Source: an uncultured Pelagibacteraceae bacterium (GTDB lineage Bacteria > Pseudomonadota > Alphaproteobacteria > Pelagibacterales > Pelagibacteraceae). From it: DNA of 64,000 nucleotides. The first letter of the stretch is position 1. Every line of letters begins with the position of its first letter. The position numbers were made by a program, and so were the translations under genes. The stretch covers positions 124,001-188,000 of the forward strand of contig CACISU010000001.1 in the NCBI GenBank assembly GCA_902589345.1, read 5' to 3'. A model generated the notes under the pieces. The model was not told the origin of the DNA. It made no database searches and saw nothing but the letters and a program-made list of their open reading frames with translations. Shown here one piece after another: positions 1 through 9,733 of the stretch.

Positions 1-1
1 T

Positions 2-532
2 TTTAAAAGAAGGTTTAAAAAAAAATGTTATGAATTGAAAGATTTAAAATTAAATAAAATTATTAAAGTTAAAGTTAATAAGAAACAAATAGGATCTGAT
101 AGATTAGCCAATTCTTTAGCAGTTATTAATAAAAGAAAAAATTTTATTATTGTCGATTTTGGAACAGCAACAACATTTGATGTTGTAGTTAAAGATATAT
201 ACTTGGGTGGAGTTATTGCACCTGGTGTTCATCTTTCATTAAATACTTTAAGTTCAAAAGCAAAGTTAATTCCTAAAATTAGTTTATCAAAAAACTCAAA
301 TGTAATTGGTAGAAATACGATATCCGCTGTGAGGTCTGGTTTTTATTGGGGGTATGCAGGTTTAATTGAAAATATAATTAAATTAATTTCGAAGCAGTCT
401 AAAAAATCTTATAAAATTATTTTTACAGGGGGCTACTCAAGCTTATTTCAAAATTCTATTAATGTTAAAGCATCGATAAAAAAAGATCTTACAATTCAAG
501 GTCTTTTAAAAGTTATTAAATATATAAAATAA
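2..532 (+). CDS. coaX: type III pantothenate kinase, 5' end outside window
   Basis: ATP-dependent phosphorylation of pantothenate, the first step of coenzyme A synthesis, in the cytoplasm. The open frame runs through the left window edge, so the N-terminal phosphate-binding part is missing. The TTG at 35 is therefore an internal codon, not a credible start. Visible are the ASKHA-fold segments FGTATTFDVV, GGVIAPGV and TGGYSSLF, typical of CoaX rather than of CoaA. It is followed one base later by RNase J, as in many Alphaproteobacteria where coaX follows nuoN-birA. The partial length prevents a check of the metal and ATP residues at the N-terminus. Confidence 0.88.
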   Translation, partial: FKRRFKKKCYELKDLKLNKIIKVKVNKKQIGSDRLANSLAVINKRKNFIIVDFGTATTFDVVVKDIYLGGVIAPGVHLSLNTLSSKAKLIPKISLSKNSNVIGRNTISAVRSGFYWGYAGLIENIIKLISKQSKKSYKIIFTGGYSSLFQNSINVKASIKKDLTIQGLLKVIKYIK

Positions 533-533
533 T

Positions 534-2192
534 ATGAAAGAAGAATTTATTTTTTGTCCTTTAGGTGGATCTGGTGAGATAGGCATGAACATGAATTTAT
601 ATGCCTATGGCAAACCAGAAAATTTAAAATGGATCATAGTTGATGTTGGGGTTACATTTGCTGACGATACTGTACCTGGTGTTGATTTAATTTATCCAGA
701 TCCAGGATTTATAATTGATAAAAAAGATGACTTACTTGGAATAGTATTAACACATGCTCATGAAGACCATATAGGCGCAATAGCTCATATATGGCCAAAG
801 TTAAAATGTAATATTTATGCTACACCATTTACTGCGCTTTTAATTACTGAAAAGTTCAAAGAAAAAAAAATTGATATAACCTCATATATTAAAATTGTTG
901 AGCTAAATAGTACTCTTCAACTAAAACCTTTTATAATTGAATTTATTACACTTACACATTCAATTTTAGAGCCAAATGGTTTAAGAATAGAGACACCTGC
1001 GGGAAATGTTTTGCATACAGGAGACTGGAAATGTGATCCAGATCCTTTAATTGGTGATAAAATAAATTCTTCTAGATTAAAAAAAATTGGTGAAAAAGGC
1101 GTTTTAGCAATGATATGTGACTCAACGAATGTCTTTAGTATAGGGCGCGCTGGATCAGAATTAGATGTAAGAAAAAATTTAATTAAAATAGTTGAAAGAT
1201 TAAAAAATAGAATAATTATTACTTCATTCGCCTCTAATGTAGCTAGAATGGAAACTGTATTTTATTGTGCTGAAAAAAGCGGCAGACAAATCTCATTAGT
1301 TGGCAGGTCGATGCACCGAATATATAATGCTGCTAGAAAATGTGGTTATTTAAAAAATGTAATTAAACCAATAGATCCACGCGATGCGAAAAAAATTTCG
1401 AGAGAAAAAATTATTTATTTATGCACAGGTAGTCAAGGCGAACCCCTGGGTGCAATGACAAGAATTTCAAATTATACCCATCCAGATATTTTTATAGAAA
1501 AAAATGATGCTGTAATATTTTCATCAAAAATAATACCTGGTAATGAAAAAAAATTATATAAGCTGCACAATCAATTAGTAAAAGAAGGTATTGAAGTAAT
1601 ATCTGAAGATAATGAATTTGTTCATGTTTCGGGACATCCAAATAGAGAAGATTTAAAAGATATGTATAATTGGATTAAACCAAAATCAATTATTCCAGTT
1701 CACGGTGAACATAGGCATATGATAGAGCACATTAATTTTGCAAAAGAAATGCAAGTTCCATATCCAGTCCAAATTGAAAATGGAGATATTGTTAGATTAT
1801 ATCCAGGCAACAAACCTGAGGTTTATGATAAAGCACCAAGTGGAAGATTATTTTTAGACGGGGTAACAAGTGTTGAGGAGGATGCAAAGTCGATAAAAGA
1901 AAGAAAAAACATATCAGTAAATGGATTTATGGAAGTCACTTTAATGATTACGCCTAAGGGTAATATTCATAATAAACCAATAATTACTTTTAAAGGATTA
2001 CCAGTTTTTAAAAATGATGAATTTATTTCTTCAATTGAAGAAGAAATTGAAAAAACAACTAGAGCGTTCTCTTTAAATAACAAAAAACAAGAAGAAAATT
2101 TGATAGAAGCTTTAAAAATTACTTGTAGAAAGTATACAAAGGAAAAGACTGGAAAAAAACCGATAACCAATATAAATCTAGTAAGAATATAA
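534..2192 (+). CDS. rnj: ribonuclease J
   Basis: Metallo-beta-lactamase/beta-CASP ribonuclease for mRNA turnover and rRNA maturation, 552 residues, the usual length. The zinc-binding HAHEDHIGAI motif lies near residues 76-85, followed by further MBL motifs (HTGDWKCD, DSTN). The beta-CASP region contains CTGSQGEP and HVSGHPNR, and PVHGEHRH supplies late metal or RNA ligands. A C-terminal domain follows. The start ATG lies one base after the coaX stop, so the two are translationally linked. This RNase J is the alphaproteobacterial type located next to coaX. Confidence 0.95.
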   Translation: MKEEFIFCPLGGSGEIGMNMNLYAYGKPENLKWIIVDVGVTFADDTVPGVDLIYPDPGFIIDKKDDLLGIVLTHAHEDHIGAIAHIWPKLKCNIYATPFTALLITEKFKEKKIDITSYIKIVELNSTLQLKPFIIEFITLTHSILEPNGLRIETPAGNVLHTGDWKCDPDPLIGDKINSSRLKKIGEKGVLAMICDSTNVFSIGRAGSELDVRKNLIKIVERLKNRIIITSFASNVARMETVFYCAEKSGRQISLVGRSMHRIYNAARKCGYLKNVIKPIDPRDAKKISREKIIYLCTGSQGEPLGAMTRISNYTHPDIFIEKNDAVIFSSKIIPGNEKKLYKLHNQLVKEGIEVISEDNEFVHVSGHPNREDLKDMYNWIKPKSIIPVHGEHRHMIEHINFAKEMQVPYPVQIENGDIVRLYPGNKPEVYDKAPSGRLFLDGVTSVEEDAKSIKERKNISVNGFMEVTLMITPKGNIHNKPIITFKGLPVFKNDEFISSIEEEIEKTTRAFSLNNKKQEENLIEALKITCRKYTKEKTGKKPITNINLVRI

Positions 2193-2198
2193 TTTAAA

Positions 2199-3524
2199 AT
2201 GTATTTTACAAAATCATTTATCCCAATTTTAAAAAATAATCCTACAGAAGCAAAAATTAAATCTCACCAACTTATGTTAAGAATAGGTATGATTAAACAA
2301 TCTTCAGCAGGTATTTATTCTTGGCTTCCTCTAGGATTTAAAGTTATGAAAAAAATAGAACAAATAGTAAGAGAAGAGCAAAATCGAATAGGAGTTCAGG
2401 AAATACTAATGCCAACTATACAATCAAGCGATATTTGGAAAGAGAGTGGAAGATACGAGGATTATGGTGAAGAAATGTTAAGAATTAAAGATCGTCAAAA
2501 TAGAGAAATGCTCTATGGACCTACTAACGAGGAGCTAGTAACAGAAATATTTAGAAGTAGTATAAAATCGTATAAATCACTACCGCAACTTTTATATCAT
2601 ATCCAATGGAAATTTAGAGATGAGCTAAGACCAAGATTTGGAATTATGAGATGTAGAGAGTTTTACATGAAAGATGCGTATTCATTTGATTTAAATGATG
2701 AAGAAGCTTTATTTTCTTATAATAAATTTTTTCTGTCTTATTTAAAAACATTTAAAAGACTAGAACTTTCAGCAATTCCAATGGCAGCTGATACTGGACC
2801 TATTGGAGGAAATTTATCACATGAATTTGTTATTCTTGCTGAAACTGGTGAAAGTAAAATTTATACAGATAAAAGAATATTTGAGGTCAACAGCGATAAT
2901 ACAAAATTAGAAAAAAAATCTTTGTCAGTTTTAAGAAATAAATTTGAAGAATTCTATGCTGTTACAGACGAAAAATATAATGAAAAGGATTTTATGGAAA
3001 AAGTTAACGATAAATATAGACTAAATACAAAAGGTATTGAGGTGGGTCATATATTTTATTTTGGAGATAAGTATTCAAAACCCATGAATGCATCTGTTGA
3101 CTTTAAAGGGCAAAAACAATTCGTAAAAATGGGATCATATGGAATCGGTGTATCAAGACTTGTTGGAGCTATAATAGAAGCTAAATATGATGATAAGAAT
3201 GAAATCATGAAGTGGCCAATTTCTGTAGCACCTTATGAATGTGTAATAATACCAGCGATAACAAAAAACGATGATAGCAACCTAGTAAAAGCCAACAAAG
3301 TATCTAATTTACTAAATGATAAAAATATTGACATAATTATAGACGATACTGACGAAAACTTTTCAGCAAAAATGAAGAAATTTAATTTAATCGGCATACC
3401 TTTTCAAATATTGATTGGAAAAAATACTGAAGGTGATCTATTAGAATTTAGAGAAATAGGCAAAGAATCACAAAAATTAAAAATTAATCAAATAATAGAA
3501 ATCATAAATAGCAAAAAAAAATAA
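2199..3524 (+). CDS. proS: prolyl-tRNA synthetase, short alphaproteobacterial type
   Basis: Class II aminoacyl-tRNA synthetase charging tRNA-Pro. At 441 residues it lacks the roughly 180-residue editing insertion found in the E. coli enzyme between motifs 2 and 3. Motif 2 is visible as FRDELRPRFGIMRCREF, motif 3 as GSYGIGVSRLVGA, and the C-terminal anticodon-binding domain starts near PISVAPYECVII. Absence of the insertion suggests that mischarged Ala-tRNA-Pro must be cleared in trans, if at all; this is family knowledge, not visible here. It sits 6 bp after rnj and 1 bp before lolC. Confidence 0.96.
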   Translation: MYFTKSFIPILKNNPTEAKIKSHQLMLRIGMIKQSSAGIYSWLPLGFKVMKKIEQIVREEQNRIGVQEILMPTIQSSDIWKESGRYEDYGEEMLRIKDRQNREMLYGPTNEELVTEIFRSSIKSYKSLPQLLYHIQWKFRDELRPRFGIMRCREFYMKDAYSFDLNDEEALFSYNKFFLSYLKTFKRLELSAIPMAADTGPIGGNLSHEFVILAETGESKIYTDKRIFEVNSDNTKLEKKSLSVLRNKFEEFYAVTDEKYNEKDFMEKVNDKYRLNTKGIEVGHIFYFGDKYSKPMNASVDFKGQKQFVKMGSYGIGVSRLVGAIIEAKYDDKNEIMKWPISVAPYECVIIPAITKNDDSNLVKANKVSNLLNDKNIDIIIDDTDENFSAKMKKFNLIGIPFQILIGKNTEGDLLEFREIGKESQKLKINQIIEIINSKKK

Positions 3525-3525
3525 A

Positions 3526-4755
3526 TTGATATCACAATTAGAAAAAGAAATTGCTTTAAGATATTTAAAAACTAGAAAAAAAGATGGTTTTCTAAATATA
3601 ATTTCAATTTTTTCTTTTATTGGAATTTCCTTAGGGGTTGCAGTTTTGATTATAGTTATGTCAGTTATGAATGGTTTTAGAACTGAGTTAGTTGAAAAAA
3701 TTGTTGGATTTAATGCTCATGCAGTAATTAAACCTTATGAAATACCTATTGATAAAAATAAACTAAAAAATAAAGATATAAGTAAAATTGCAAAAAACTT
3801 TTTATTTAGCAATAGTGGTGAAGGAATAATTGTAAATAAAGATTATACAAAAGGTATTCTTTTAAGAGGATATAAAAAAAAAAGCTTTAAGAAACTAGAT
3901 TTTGTTAAATCAAAAAACTTTAGAGGAAATAAAAACTTAAACATTAAGCATATTTCAATTGGTAGCGAACTCAGTTTTGCTTTAGATATTGATATTGGAG
4001 ATAAATTATCAATCATGTCACCCTCAGGTATACAAACAATAATAGGCGATCTCCCTAAGCAAGAAACATTTATTGTTGAGTCAGTTTTTGAAAGTGGTCT
4101 AAAAGATTTTGATTTAAATGTTGCATTTATTAATATTAACGATTTAGAAGGATTATTTGATCTTGAAAAGGATCAAAGAGAAGTCGAAATATATCTTAAC
4201 AATCCAAAAAATATTATTTTTGCAAAAAAGCAATTAAAAAATATATTTAGAAATGATATTATATATACTTGGGCAGATACTAATAGATCTTTATTTTCAG
4301 CGTTAAAAGTGGAAAGAAATGTAATGTTTATAATATTATCATTAATTATATTGGTTGCTGCCTTTAATATAATTTCCGGGTTGACTATATTTGTTAAAAA
4401 CAAAACTAGGGAAATAGCTATACTAAAATCAATAGGTGTACAGAATAAATCAATTCAAAAAATATTTTTCATTGTTGGTTTAAGCATAGGCTCTTTAGCA
4501 ACGATTTGTGGAGTTTTATTTGGTGTATTATTTTCTATTTATATTGAAAACATTAGAATATTTTTGAGTAAAATATTCAACTTAAGTTTATTTCCGGAGG
4601 AAATTTACTTTTTAAGTAAAATGCCATCAGAAATAAATTTTTTTTCAATTCTTTTAATTTCTTTTTTTTCAATTTTAATTACATGTATTGTTTCAATTTT
4701 TCCCGCATTAAAGGCATCTAGTTTAGATCCAGCGAAGGCTCTAAAATATGACTAA
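3526..4755 (+). CDS. lolC: lipoprotein-releasing ABC transporter permease LolC/LolE type
   Basis: Inner-membrane permease that, with LolD, releases outer-membrane lipoproteins to the LolA chaperone. It has 409 residues with one N-terminal membrane segment (IISIFSFIGISLGVAVLII), a large periplasmic domain, then three C-terminal segments in the FtsX arrangement. The start is TTG at 3526, one base after the proS stop; no in-frame ATG lies closer than the first membrane helix, and the sequence ALRYLKTRKKDGF after the start is typical of LolC N-termini. Only one permease gene is present, so a homodimeric LolC/E complex is inferred. Confidence 0.93.
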   Translation: MISQLEKEIALRYLKTRKKDGFLNIISIFSFIGISLGVAVLIIVMSVMNGFRTELVEKIVGFNAHAVIKPYEIPIDKNKLKNKDISKIAKNFLFSNSGEGIIVNKDYTKGILLRGYKKKSFKKLDFVKSKNFRGNKNLNIKHISIGSELSFALDIDIGDKLSIMSPSGIQTIIGDLPKQETFIVESVFESGLKDFDLNVAFININDLEGLFDLEKDQREVEIYLNNPKNIIFAKKQLKNIFRNDIIYTWADTNRSLFSALKVERNVMFIILSLIILVAAFNIISGLTIFVKNKTREIAILKSIGVQNKSIQKIFFIVGLSIGSLATICGVLFGVLFSIYIENIRIFLSKIFNLSLFPEEIYFLSKMPSEINFFSILLISFFSILITCIVSIFPALKASSLDPAKALKYD

Positions 4756-5431
4756 CATTTTAGAAATAATTAATTTATCAAAAAAATACGATCAAAATAA
4801 AAATTTAAATGTTTTAAAAAATTTAAATTTCAAATTTAAAAAAGGTAAAATTTATTCACTAATAGGCCCTTCTGGATCGGGAAAATCAACATTATTAAAT
4901 TTATTATCTCTTATAGATGAACCTTCCAGTGGAAAAATAAAAATCAATGAAAAATCCATAGATTTTACTGAAAAAAAAACTAATGATAAAATTAGAGCTA
5001 AAGAAATTGGCATAATTTACCAAGACAAGAATCTTTTAACAGACTTCACCGCACTTGAAAATGTATATTTGGCAAGATTAAATGCTTTGTCTAATAAAAG
5101 TTACGCATTATCAGATTCAAAGAAGATTATTTCAAAAGTTGGCTTATCAAATCGTATGAATCATTTTCCTTCACAACTTTCTGGAGGCGAGTCTCAAAGA
5201 ATTGCGATATGCCGCGCTTTAGTTAATTCACCCAATATAATCCTAGCTGACGAACCAACTGGAAATTTAGATTATAAAAATGCTAAGGAAATTTTTAAAA
5301 TGTTTATAAGTTTAAAAAATAAAGACAGAATTTTAATTTTTGCAACTCACAATAGGTATTTTGCAAATAAGGCTGATTGCAAAATTGAACTATTAGATGG
5401 TAAAATCAAAGTTGCCAATGTCAGAAATTAA
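4748..5431 (+). CDS. lolD: lipoprotein-releasing ABC transporter ATPase
   Basis: ATP-binding subunit that powers lipoprotein release by LolC/E. The 227 residues carry Walker A GPSGSGKST, a Q-loop YQDKN, the signature LSGGESQR, Walker B IILADEP and the H-loop ATHN. It overlaps lolC by 8 bp and the start of dnaE by 14 bp, so translational coupling across all three genes is likely. The length is normal for the MacB/LolD family; assignment to LolD rather than MacB or FtsE rests on the adjacent LolC-type permease. Confidence 0.94.
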   Translation: MTNILEIINLSKKYDQNKNLNVLKNLNFKFKKGKIYSLIGPSGSGKSTLLNLLSLIDEPSSGKIKINEKSIDFTEKKTNDKIRAKEIGIIYQDKNLLTDFTALENVYLARLNALSNKSYALSDSKKIISKVGLSNRMNHFPSQLSGGESQRIAICRALVNSPNIILADEPTGNLDYKNAKEIFKMFISLKNKDRILIFATHNRYFANKADCKIELLDGKIKVANVRN

Positions 5432-8400
5432 CAAAAATCAATTTAATCATTTTAAAATACATTCACAATATTCTATTTGTGAAGGAGCCTTAAAAATTGA
5501 TCAATTAAAAGATTATTGTAAAGAAAGAAAAATTAAAAGTATTGGTCTTTCGGATACCTCTAATTTATGTGGAGCTCTTGAATTTTCTGAGTCTTTATCA
5601 AAAGTGGGAACTCAGCCCATAATTGGAACTCAAATTATTTTTAAATACAAAGATGAATTTGGATTAATTCCGTTAATAGCCAAAAATAAAACTGGGTACA
5701 AAAACCTTATTGAGCTATCATCTAAATCTTTTCTAGAAAATCAAGGTTTAAATGATCCACACTGTAATTTAGATGATCTTATCTTACATAATTCTGGTTT
5801 AATATGTTTGTCAGGATCTCTAAATGGATTAATTGGAAAACTATTTTTAAAAAGTAAGTTTGATTATATTGAAGAAATTTATTCATTAATAAAAAATACA
5901 TTTACAGATAATTTTTATATCGAAATTCAAAGACACAATGATAAAAACGAGAACATCTTTGAAAACTTTAACTTAAATATGTCTTCAAAACTAGATATTC
6001 CTATTATTGCTTCTCATGAAGTTTATTATATTGATAAATCAAGTCATGATGCTCATGATGCTCTTTTATGCATTCGTGAAAAATCATATATAAATGAAAA
6101 AAATAGAACTATTTTATCTGATCATCATTATTTGAAATCTTCTGAAGAAATGAATGATGTTTTTGTAGATCTTCCAGAAGCATTAGAAAACAATTATAAT
6201 TTACCTTTTAGATGCTCGTATAGACCTGCTAACTCCAATCCTGTACTGCCAAATATTAGCTCTGAGGAGGGAATCAATCCTGAAGAAAAATTAATTAAGG
6301 ATTCAGAATTTGGACTGTTTGAAAAATTTATTAATTTTTTTAATATTGAAGAAAAATTAGTATCAACAAATTCGAAATATAAAATTTATAAAAGTCGTTT
6401 AGATCATGAAATAAAAATAATTACTGAAATGAAGTATGCAAGTTATTTTTTAATTGTATCTGACTACATCAAATGGGCAAAAAAAAACAATATACCAGTT
6501 GGTCCAGGAAGAGGGTCTGGCGCCGGTTCGCTTGTTGCATGGTGTCTTTCTATTACAGATGTAGATCCTATTAAATTTGATTTAATTTTTGAAAGATTTT
6601 TAAATCCTGATAGAATATCTATGCCAGACTTTGACATTGATTTCTGCGAAGAAAAAAGAGATCTCGTATTTAAATATTTAAGTGAAAAATACAAAAATAG
6701 TGTAGCTCATATAATCACTTTTGGTAAACTTAAAGCCAGAATGGTAATTAGAGATGTGGGTAGAGTTTTAGGTCTTCCTTACGGATTTGTTGATAGTATT
6801 TGCAAAATGATTCCATTTGATCCATCTCGACCAATGACATTAATTGAATGTATAAATAGAGAACCAAGATTACAAAAATTAATTAATGAGGATAAAAGAG
6901 TTAAAAAATTAGTTGATTTATCATTAAAACTGGAAGGTTTAAACCGAAACGTTGCAACTCATGCAGCAGGAGTGGTAATCGCTGATAAAAAATTAACTGA
7001 AACTGTACCTTTATATAAAGACCAATCTACAAATTTGTTATTACCTTCAACTCAGTTTGATATGTATTCAGCTGAAAATGCAGGTTTAATTAAATTTGAT
7101 TTTTTAGGATTAAAAACATTAACTGTAATTAATAAAACCCAAAAGCTAATTAATGATAGGAAAATAGAATTTAATATTGAAAATATTAATTATGAAGATC
7201 CTAAAGTTTTTGAGTTACTTTCCTCAGGTAAAACAGTTGGATTATTTCAGCTTGAAAGTTCAGGTATGAGAGACGCGTTAGTTCAAATGAAACCTAATAT
7301 GTTAGAGGATATAATTGCATTAGTAGCTTTATATAGACCAGGACCAATGAGCAATATTCCAATTTATAATGATTGTAAACATGGAAAAAGAGAACCTGAT
7401 TATTTACATCCAAAACTAAAAGACATTTTAAAACCAACCTATGGAGTAATAATTTATCAGGAACAAGTAATGCAAATTGCCCAGAAACTATCTGGCTTTA
7501 CTGCAGGTGAAGCAGATATTTTAAGACGAGCAATGGGTAAAAAAAAAAGAGCAGAATTAGAAAAACAAAAACAAAGATTTATTGAGGGAGCATCAAATAA
7601 TGGAATAAGCAAAGATATTGCTGCAAGTATATTTTTGAAAATCGAACCTTTTGCTGAATATGGATTTAATAAAAGTCACGCTGCTGCTTATGCAATAATA
7701 GCTTATCAAACAGCATATTTAAAAACACATTATCCAAATGAATTTTTTGCTGCTTCCATGTCAATGGAATTATCTAATCAAAATAAATTGAGTGAATTTT
7801 ATGAAGATTTAAAAAGACTGAATATAAGCATTATTAGACCAGATATTAATAAATGTTATTCAGAATTTTATTCAGATGAAAAAAATTTTTATTATGCTTT
7901 AGGAGCAATTAAAAATGTTGGATATGAAGCAATTTCCAATATTGTTAAGGAAAGAGAGAAAAATGGAGAATTTACCTCTATTAAAAATTTTATTAACAGA
8001 ATTAATCCAAAAGATATTAATAAACTTCAGCTAGAGGGGCTGGTAAAAGCTGGAGCATTTGATAGTTTGAATAATAACAGACAATCTTTTTATAATTCAA
8101 TTCCAAATTTAATATTAAAATCAAAAAATATATTTGAGAATAAAGTAAATAATCAAATAAATCTTTTTTCAGATAATGATGAACAAAGTGAAGATATATT
8201 GCTTAAAGTAGATGATTGGACAAACCAAGAGAGATTATCAAAAGAATTTGAAACATTAGGATTTTTTATATCCGATCATCCTCTAAATCAATTTAAAGAT
8301 ATATTTAAAGATTATAATATTATTGATTATTTAAAATTTAATAGTGATGAAAATATAAAGGATGCAAACATAGCTTCTACAGTATTAAAAGTTCAAGAAA

Positions 8401-8834
8401 AAAAAACACAAAAAGGTAGTTCATATGCAATTGTTAAATTATCTGACCTAAGTGGAGTATTTGAGCTATTCCTTTTCTCAGATATTTTTGAATTAAATAG
8501 AAACGTACTTAAAGAAGGCAATTCTTTTTTAATCACATTGAATAAAAATATTTCTACAGATGATAATAAGTTTAAACGAATAAATGTAAAAAAAATTGTT
8601 TCCCTTAGTGATGCTATTAATAAACCCATTAATGAGGTTACTTTTATTTTAGATGACCTTAGTAAATTAGATTTATTTAAAAAAATTAAACTTAAGAAGG
8701 GTAGCTCTGAGGTTAATATCAACTTAAAATTAAAAGATAAAAATATGACTTTTAAGCTTGAGGAAAAAAGGAAAATTGACAGAAATTTAATAAATACATT
8801 GAAAAATATGAAAATTTCCTCATTAATAAAGTAA
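5418..8834 (+). CDS. dnaE: DNA polymerase III alpha subunit
   Basis: Replicative polymerase catalytic subunit, 1138 residues from the chosen start. The order is an N-terminal PHP domain (HSQYSICEGAL), the palm with GRGSGAGSLVAW and catalytic aspartates in PDFDIDFCEEKRD, then fingers, beta-binding region and a degenerate OB-fold. An in-frame ATG 21 bases upstream (5397) would extend the lolD overlap. The ATG at 5418 is preferred because the protein then begins a few residues before the conserved HFKIHS segment. The next gene, rpsB, has its own leader, so dnaE probably ends this transcription unit. Confidence 0.96.
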   Translation: MSEINKNQFNHFKIHSQYSICEGALKIDQLKDYCKERKIKSIGLSDTSNLCGALEFSESLSKVGTQPIIGTQIIFKYKDEFGLIPLIAKNKTGYKNLIELSSKSFLENQGLNDPHCNLDDLILHNSGLICLSGSLNGLIGKLFLKSKFDYIEEIYSLIKNTFTDNFYIEIQRHNDKNENIFENFNLNMSSKLDIPIIASHEVYYIDKSSHDAHDALLCIREKSYINEKNRTILSDHHYLKSSEEMNDVFVDLPEALENNYNLPFRCSYRPANSNPVLPNISSEEGINPEEKLIKDSEFGLFEKFINFFNIEEKLVSTNSKYKIYKSRLDHEIKIITEMKYASYFLIVSDYIKWAKKNNIPVGPGRGSGAGSLVAWCLSITDVDPIKFDLIFERFLNPDRISMPDFDIDFCEEKRDLVFKYLSEKYKNSVAHIITFGKLKARMVIRDVGRVLGLPYGFVDSICKMIPFDPSRPMTLIECINREPRLQKLINEDKRVKKLVDLSLKLEGLNRNVATHAAGVVIADKKLTETVPLYKDQSTNLLLPSTQFDMYSAENAGLIKFDFLGLKTLTVINKTQKLINDRKIEFNIENINYEDPKVFELLSSGKTVGLFQLESSGMRDALVQMKPNMLEDIIALVALYRPGPMSNIPIYNDCKHGKREPDYLHPKLKDILKPTYGVIIYQEQVMQIAQKLSGFTAGEADILRRAMGKKKRAELEKQKQRFIEGASNNGISKDIAASIFLKIEPFAEYGFNKSHAAAYAIIAYQTAYLKTHYPNEFFAASMSMELSNQNKLSEFYEDLKRLNISIIRPDINKCYSEFYSDEKNFYYALGAIKNVGYEAISNIVKEREKNGEFTSIKNFINRINPKDINKLQLEGLVKAGAFDSLNNNRQSFYNSIPNLILKSKNIFENKVNNQINLFSDNDEQSEDILLKVDDWTNQERLSKEFETLGFFISDHPLNQFKDIFKDYNIIDYLKFNSDENIKDANIASTVLKVQEKKTQKGSSYAIVKLSDLSGVFELFLFSDIFELNRNVLKEGNSFLITLNKNISTDDNKFKRINVKKIVSLSDAINKPINEVTFILDDLSKLDLFKKIKLKKGSSEVNINLKLKDKNMTFKLEEKRKIDRNLINTLKNMKISSLIK

Positions 8835-8887
8835 AAAATTACTTGTAAATTTTCTATTTATTTGTAAAAAACTCTTAAATTAACACG

Positions 8888-8951
8888 CACACAATTTTTG
8901 GTTTTATACCTCCGGTCCTTAAGTGGAAATAATTGTGGTGGCATAACCGGG
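8888..8951 (+). promoter_or_regulatory. rpsB 5' leader with predicted H-type pseudoknot
   Basis: The first stem pairs 8891-8896 (ACAATT) with 8931-8936 (AATTGT) and extends outward through 8888-8890 with one bulged G. The second stem pairs 8912-8916 (CCGGT), inside the first loop, with 8946-8950 (ACCGG), outside it. This gives a classic pseudoknot ending 8 bases before the rpsB ATG at 8959, where it could mask ribosome entry. It is G/C-rich against a very AT-rich background. An S2-binding autoregulatory leader is inferred from position; I recall structured rpsB leaders being described in Alphaproteobacteria, but I cannot verify family membership here. Confidence 0.62.
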
Positions 8952-8958
8952 AAAAAAT

Positions 8959-9720
8959 ATGAAGATACCAAGTATAACAATTCAACAACTATTAGAAGCA
9001 GGAGTACATTTAGGCCATAAAACCCTTAGATGGAATCCAAAAATGAAAAAATACATTTTTGGTAAAAGAGACTCTATCCATATTATAGATTTGACACAAA
9101 CATTAGAATTAACAAATGTAGCATTACAGAAAGTATATGAAACAATTTCAAATAATGGAAAGATACTCTTTATATCAACAAAAAAGCAAGCTTCGGAAGC
9201 TATAGCAAAACTAGCAAAGGATACAGATCAGTATTATGTAAATCATAGATGGTTAGGAGGAATGTTGACTAATTGGGGAACAATTTCCAATTCAATTAAA
9301 AAATTAGAAAAAATAAACCAAAACCTAAGTTCAGAGAACAGAGGATTTACAAAAAAAGAATTATTAAAGATGAGTGGCCAAAGAGACAAACTTCAAAGAT
9401 CATTAGGTGGTATTACTCTTATGAAAAAAATTCCAGATCTAGTATTTATAATTGATACTAACTATGAGTCATTAGCTATTAAGGAATCTATAAAATTAGG
9501 TATTCCAATAATTGCCATATTAGACACAAACTCTGATCCTGAGGGAATTAATTTCCCCATACCTGGAAACGATGATGCAAGAAGATCAATAGATTTATAT
9601 TGCAATCTTATTCAAGAAACTATTGAAAATGCAAATAAGGAAAAACCTACAGCGTCTGAAACAAATGATAAAAAAGAAAAAAAAATAGTTTTAGACATTA
9701 AAGAGTCTGCAGCAAAGTAA
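8959..9720 (+). CDS. rpsB: 30S ribosomal protein S2
   Basis: Small-subunit protein S2, 253 residues. Family hallmarks are [19 protein letters not shown] at the N-terminus, [12 protein letters not shown] in the middle and [11 protein letters not shown] near the C-terminus. A lysine/glutamate-rich tail ends the protein. The ATG at 8959 lies just after the structured leader; there is no strong Shine-Dalgarno sequence, only the segment GGGAAAAAAT. It is followed after 13 bp by tsf, the standard pairing. Confidence 0.98.
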   Translation: MKIPSITIQQLLEAGVHLGHKTLRWNPKMKKYIFGKRDSIHIIDLTQTLELTNVALQKVYETISNNGKILFISTKKQASEAIAKLAKDTDQYYVNHRWLGGMLTNWGTISNSIKKLEKINQNLSSENRGFTKKELLKMSGQRDKLQRSLGGITLMKKIPDLVFIIDTNYESLAIKESIKLGIPIIAILDTNSDPEGINFPIPGNDDARRSIDLYCNLIQETIENANKEKPTASETNDKKEKKIVLDIKESAAK

Positions 9721-9733
9721 TCTTTAAAATATA

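Noticed and set aside
5397-5417. Upstream ATG extending DnaE by seven residues
   Set aside because: It would lengthen the overlap with lolD and adds residues without family match; the ATG at 5418 fits the N-terminus better.
8835-8887. Terminator after dnaE
   Set aside because: No GC-containing hairpin followed by a T-run was found; only AT-rich sequence with TTGTAA repeats.
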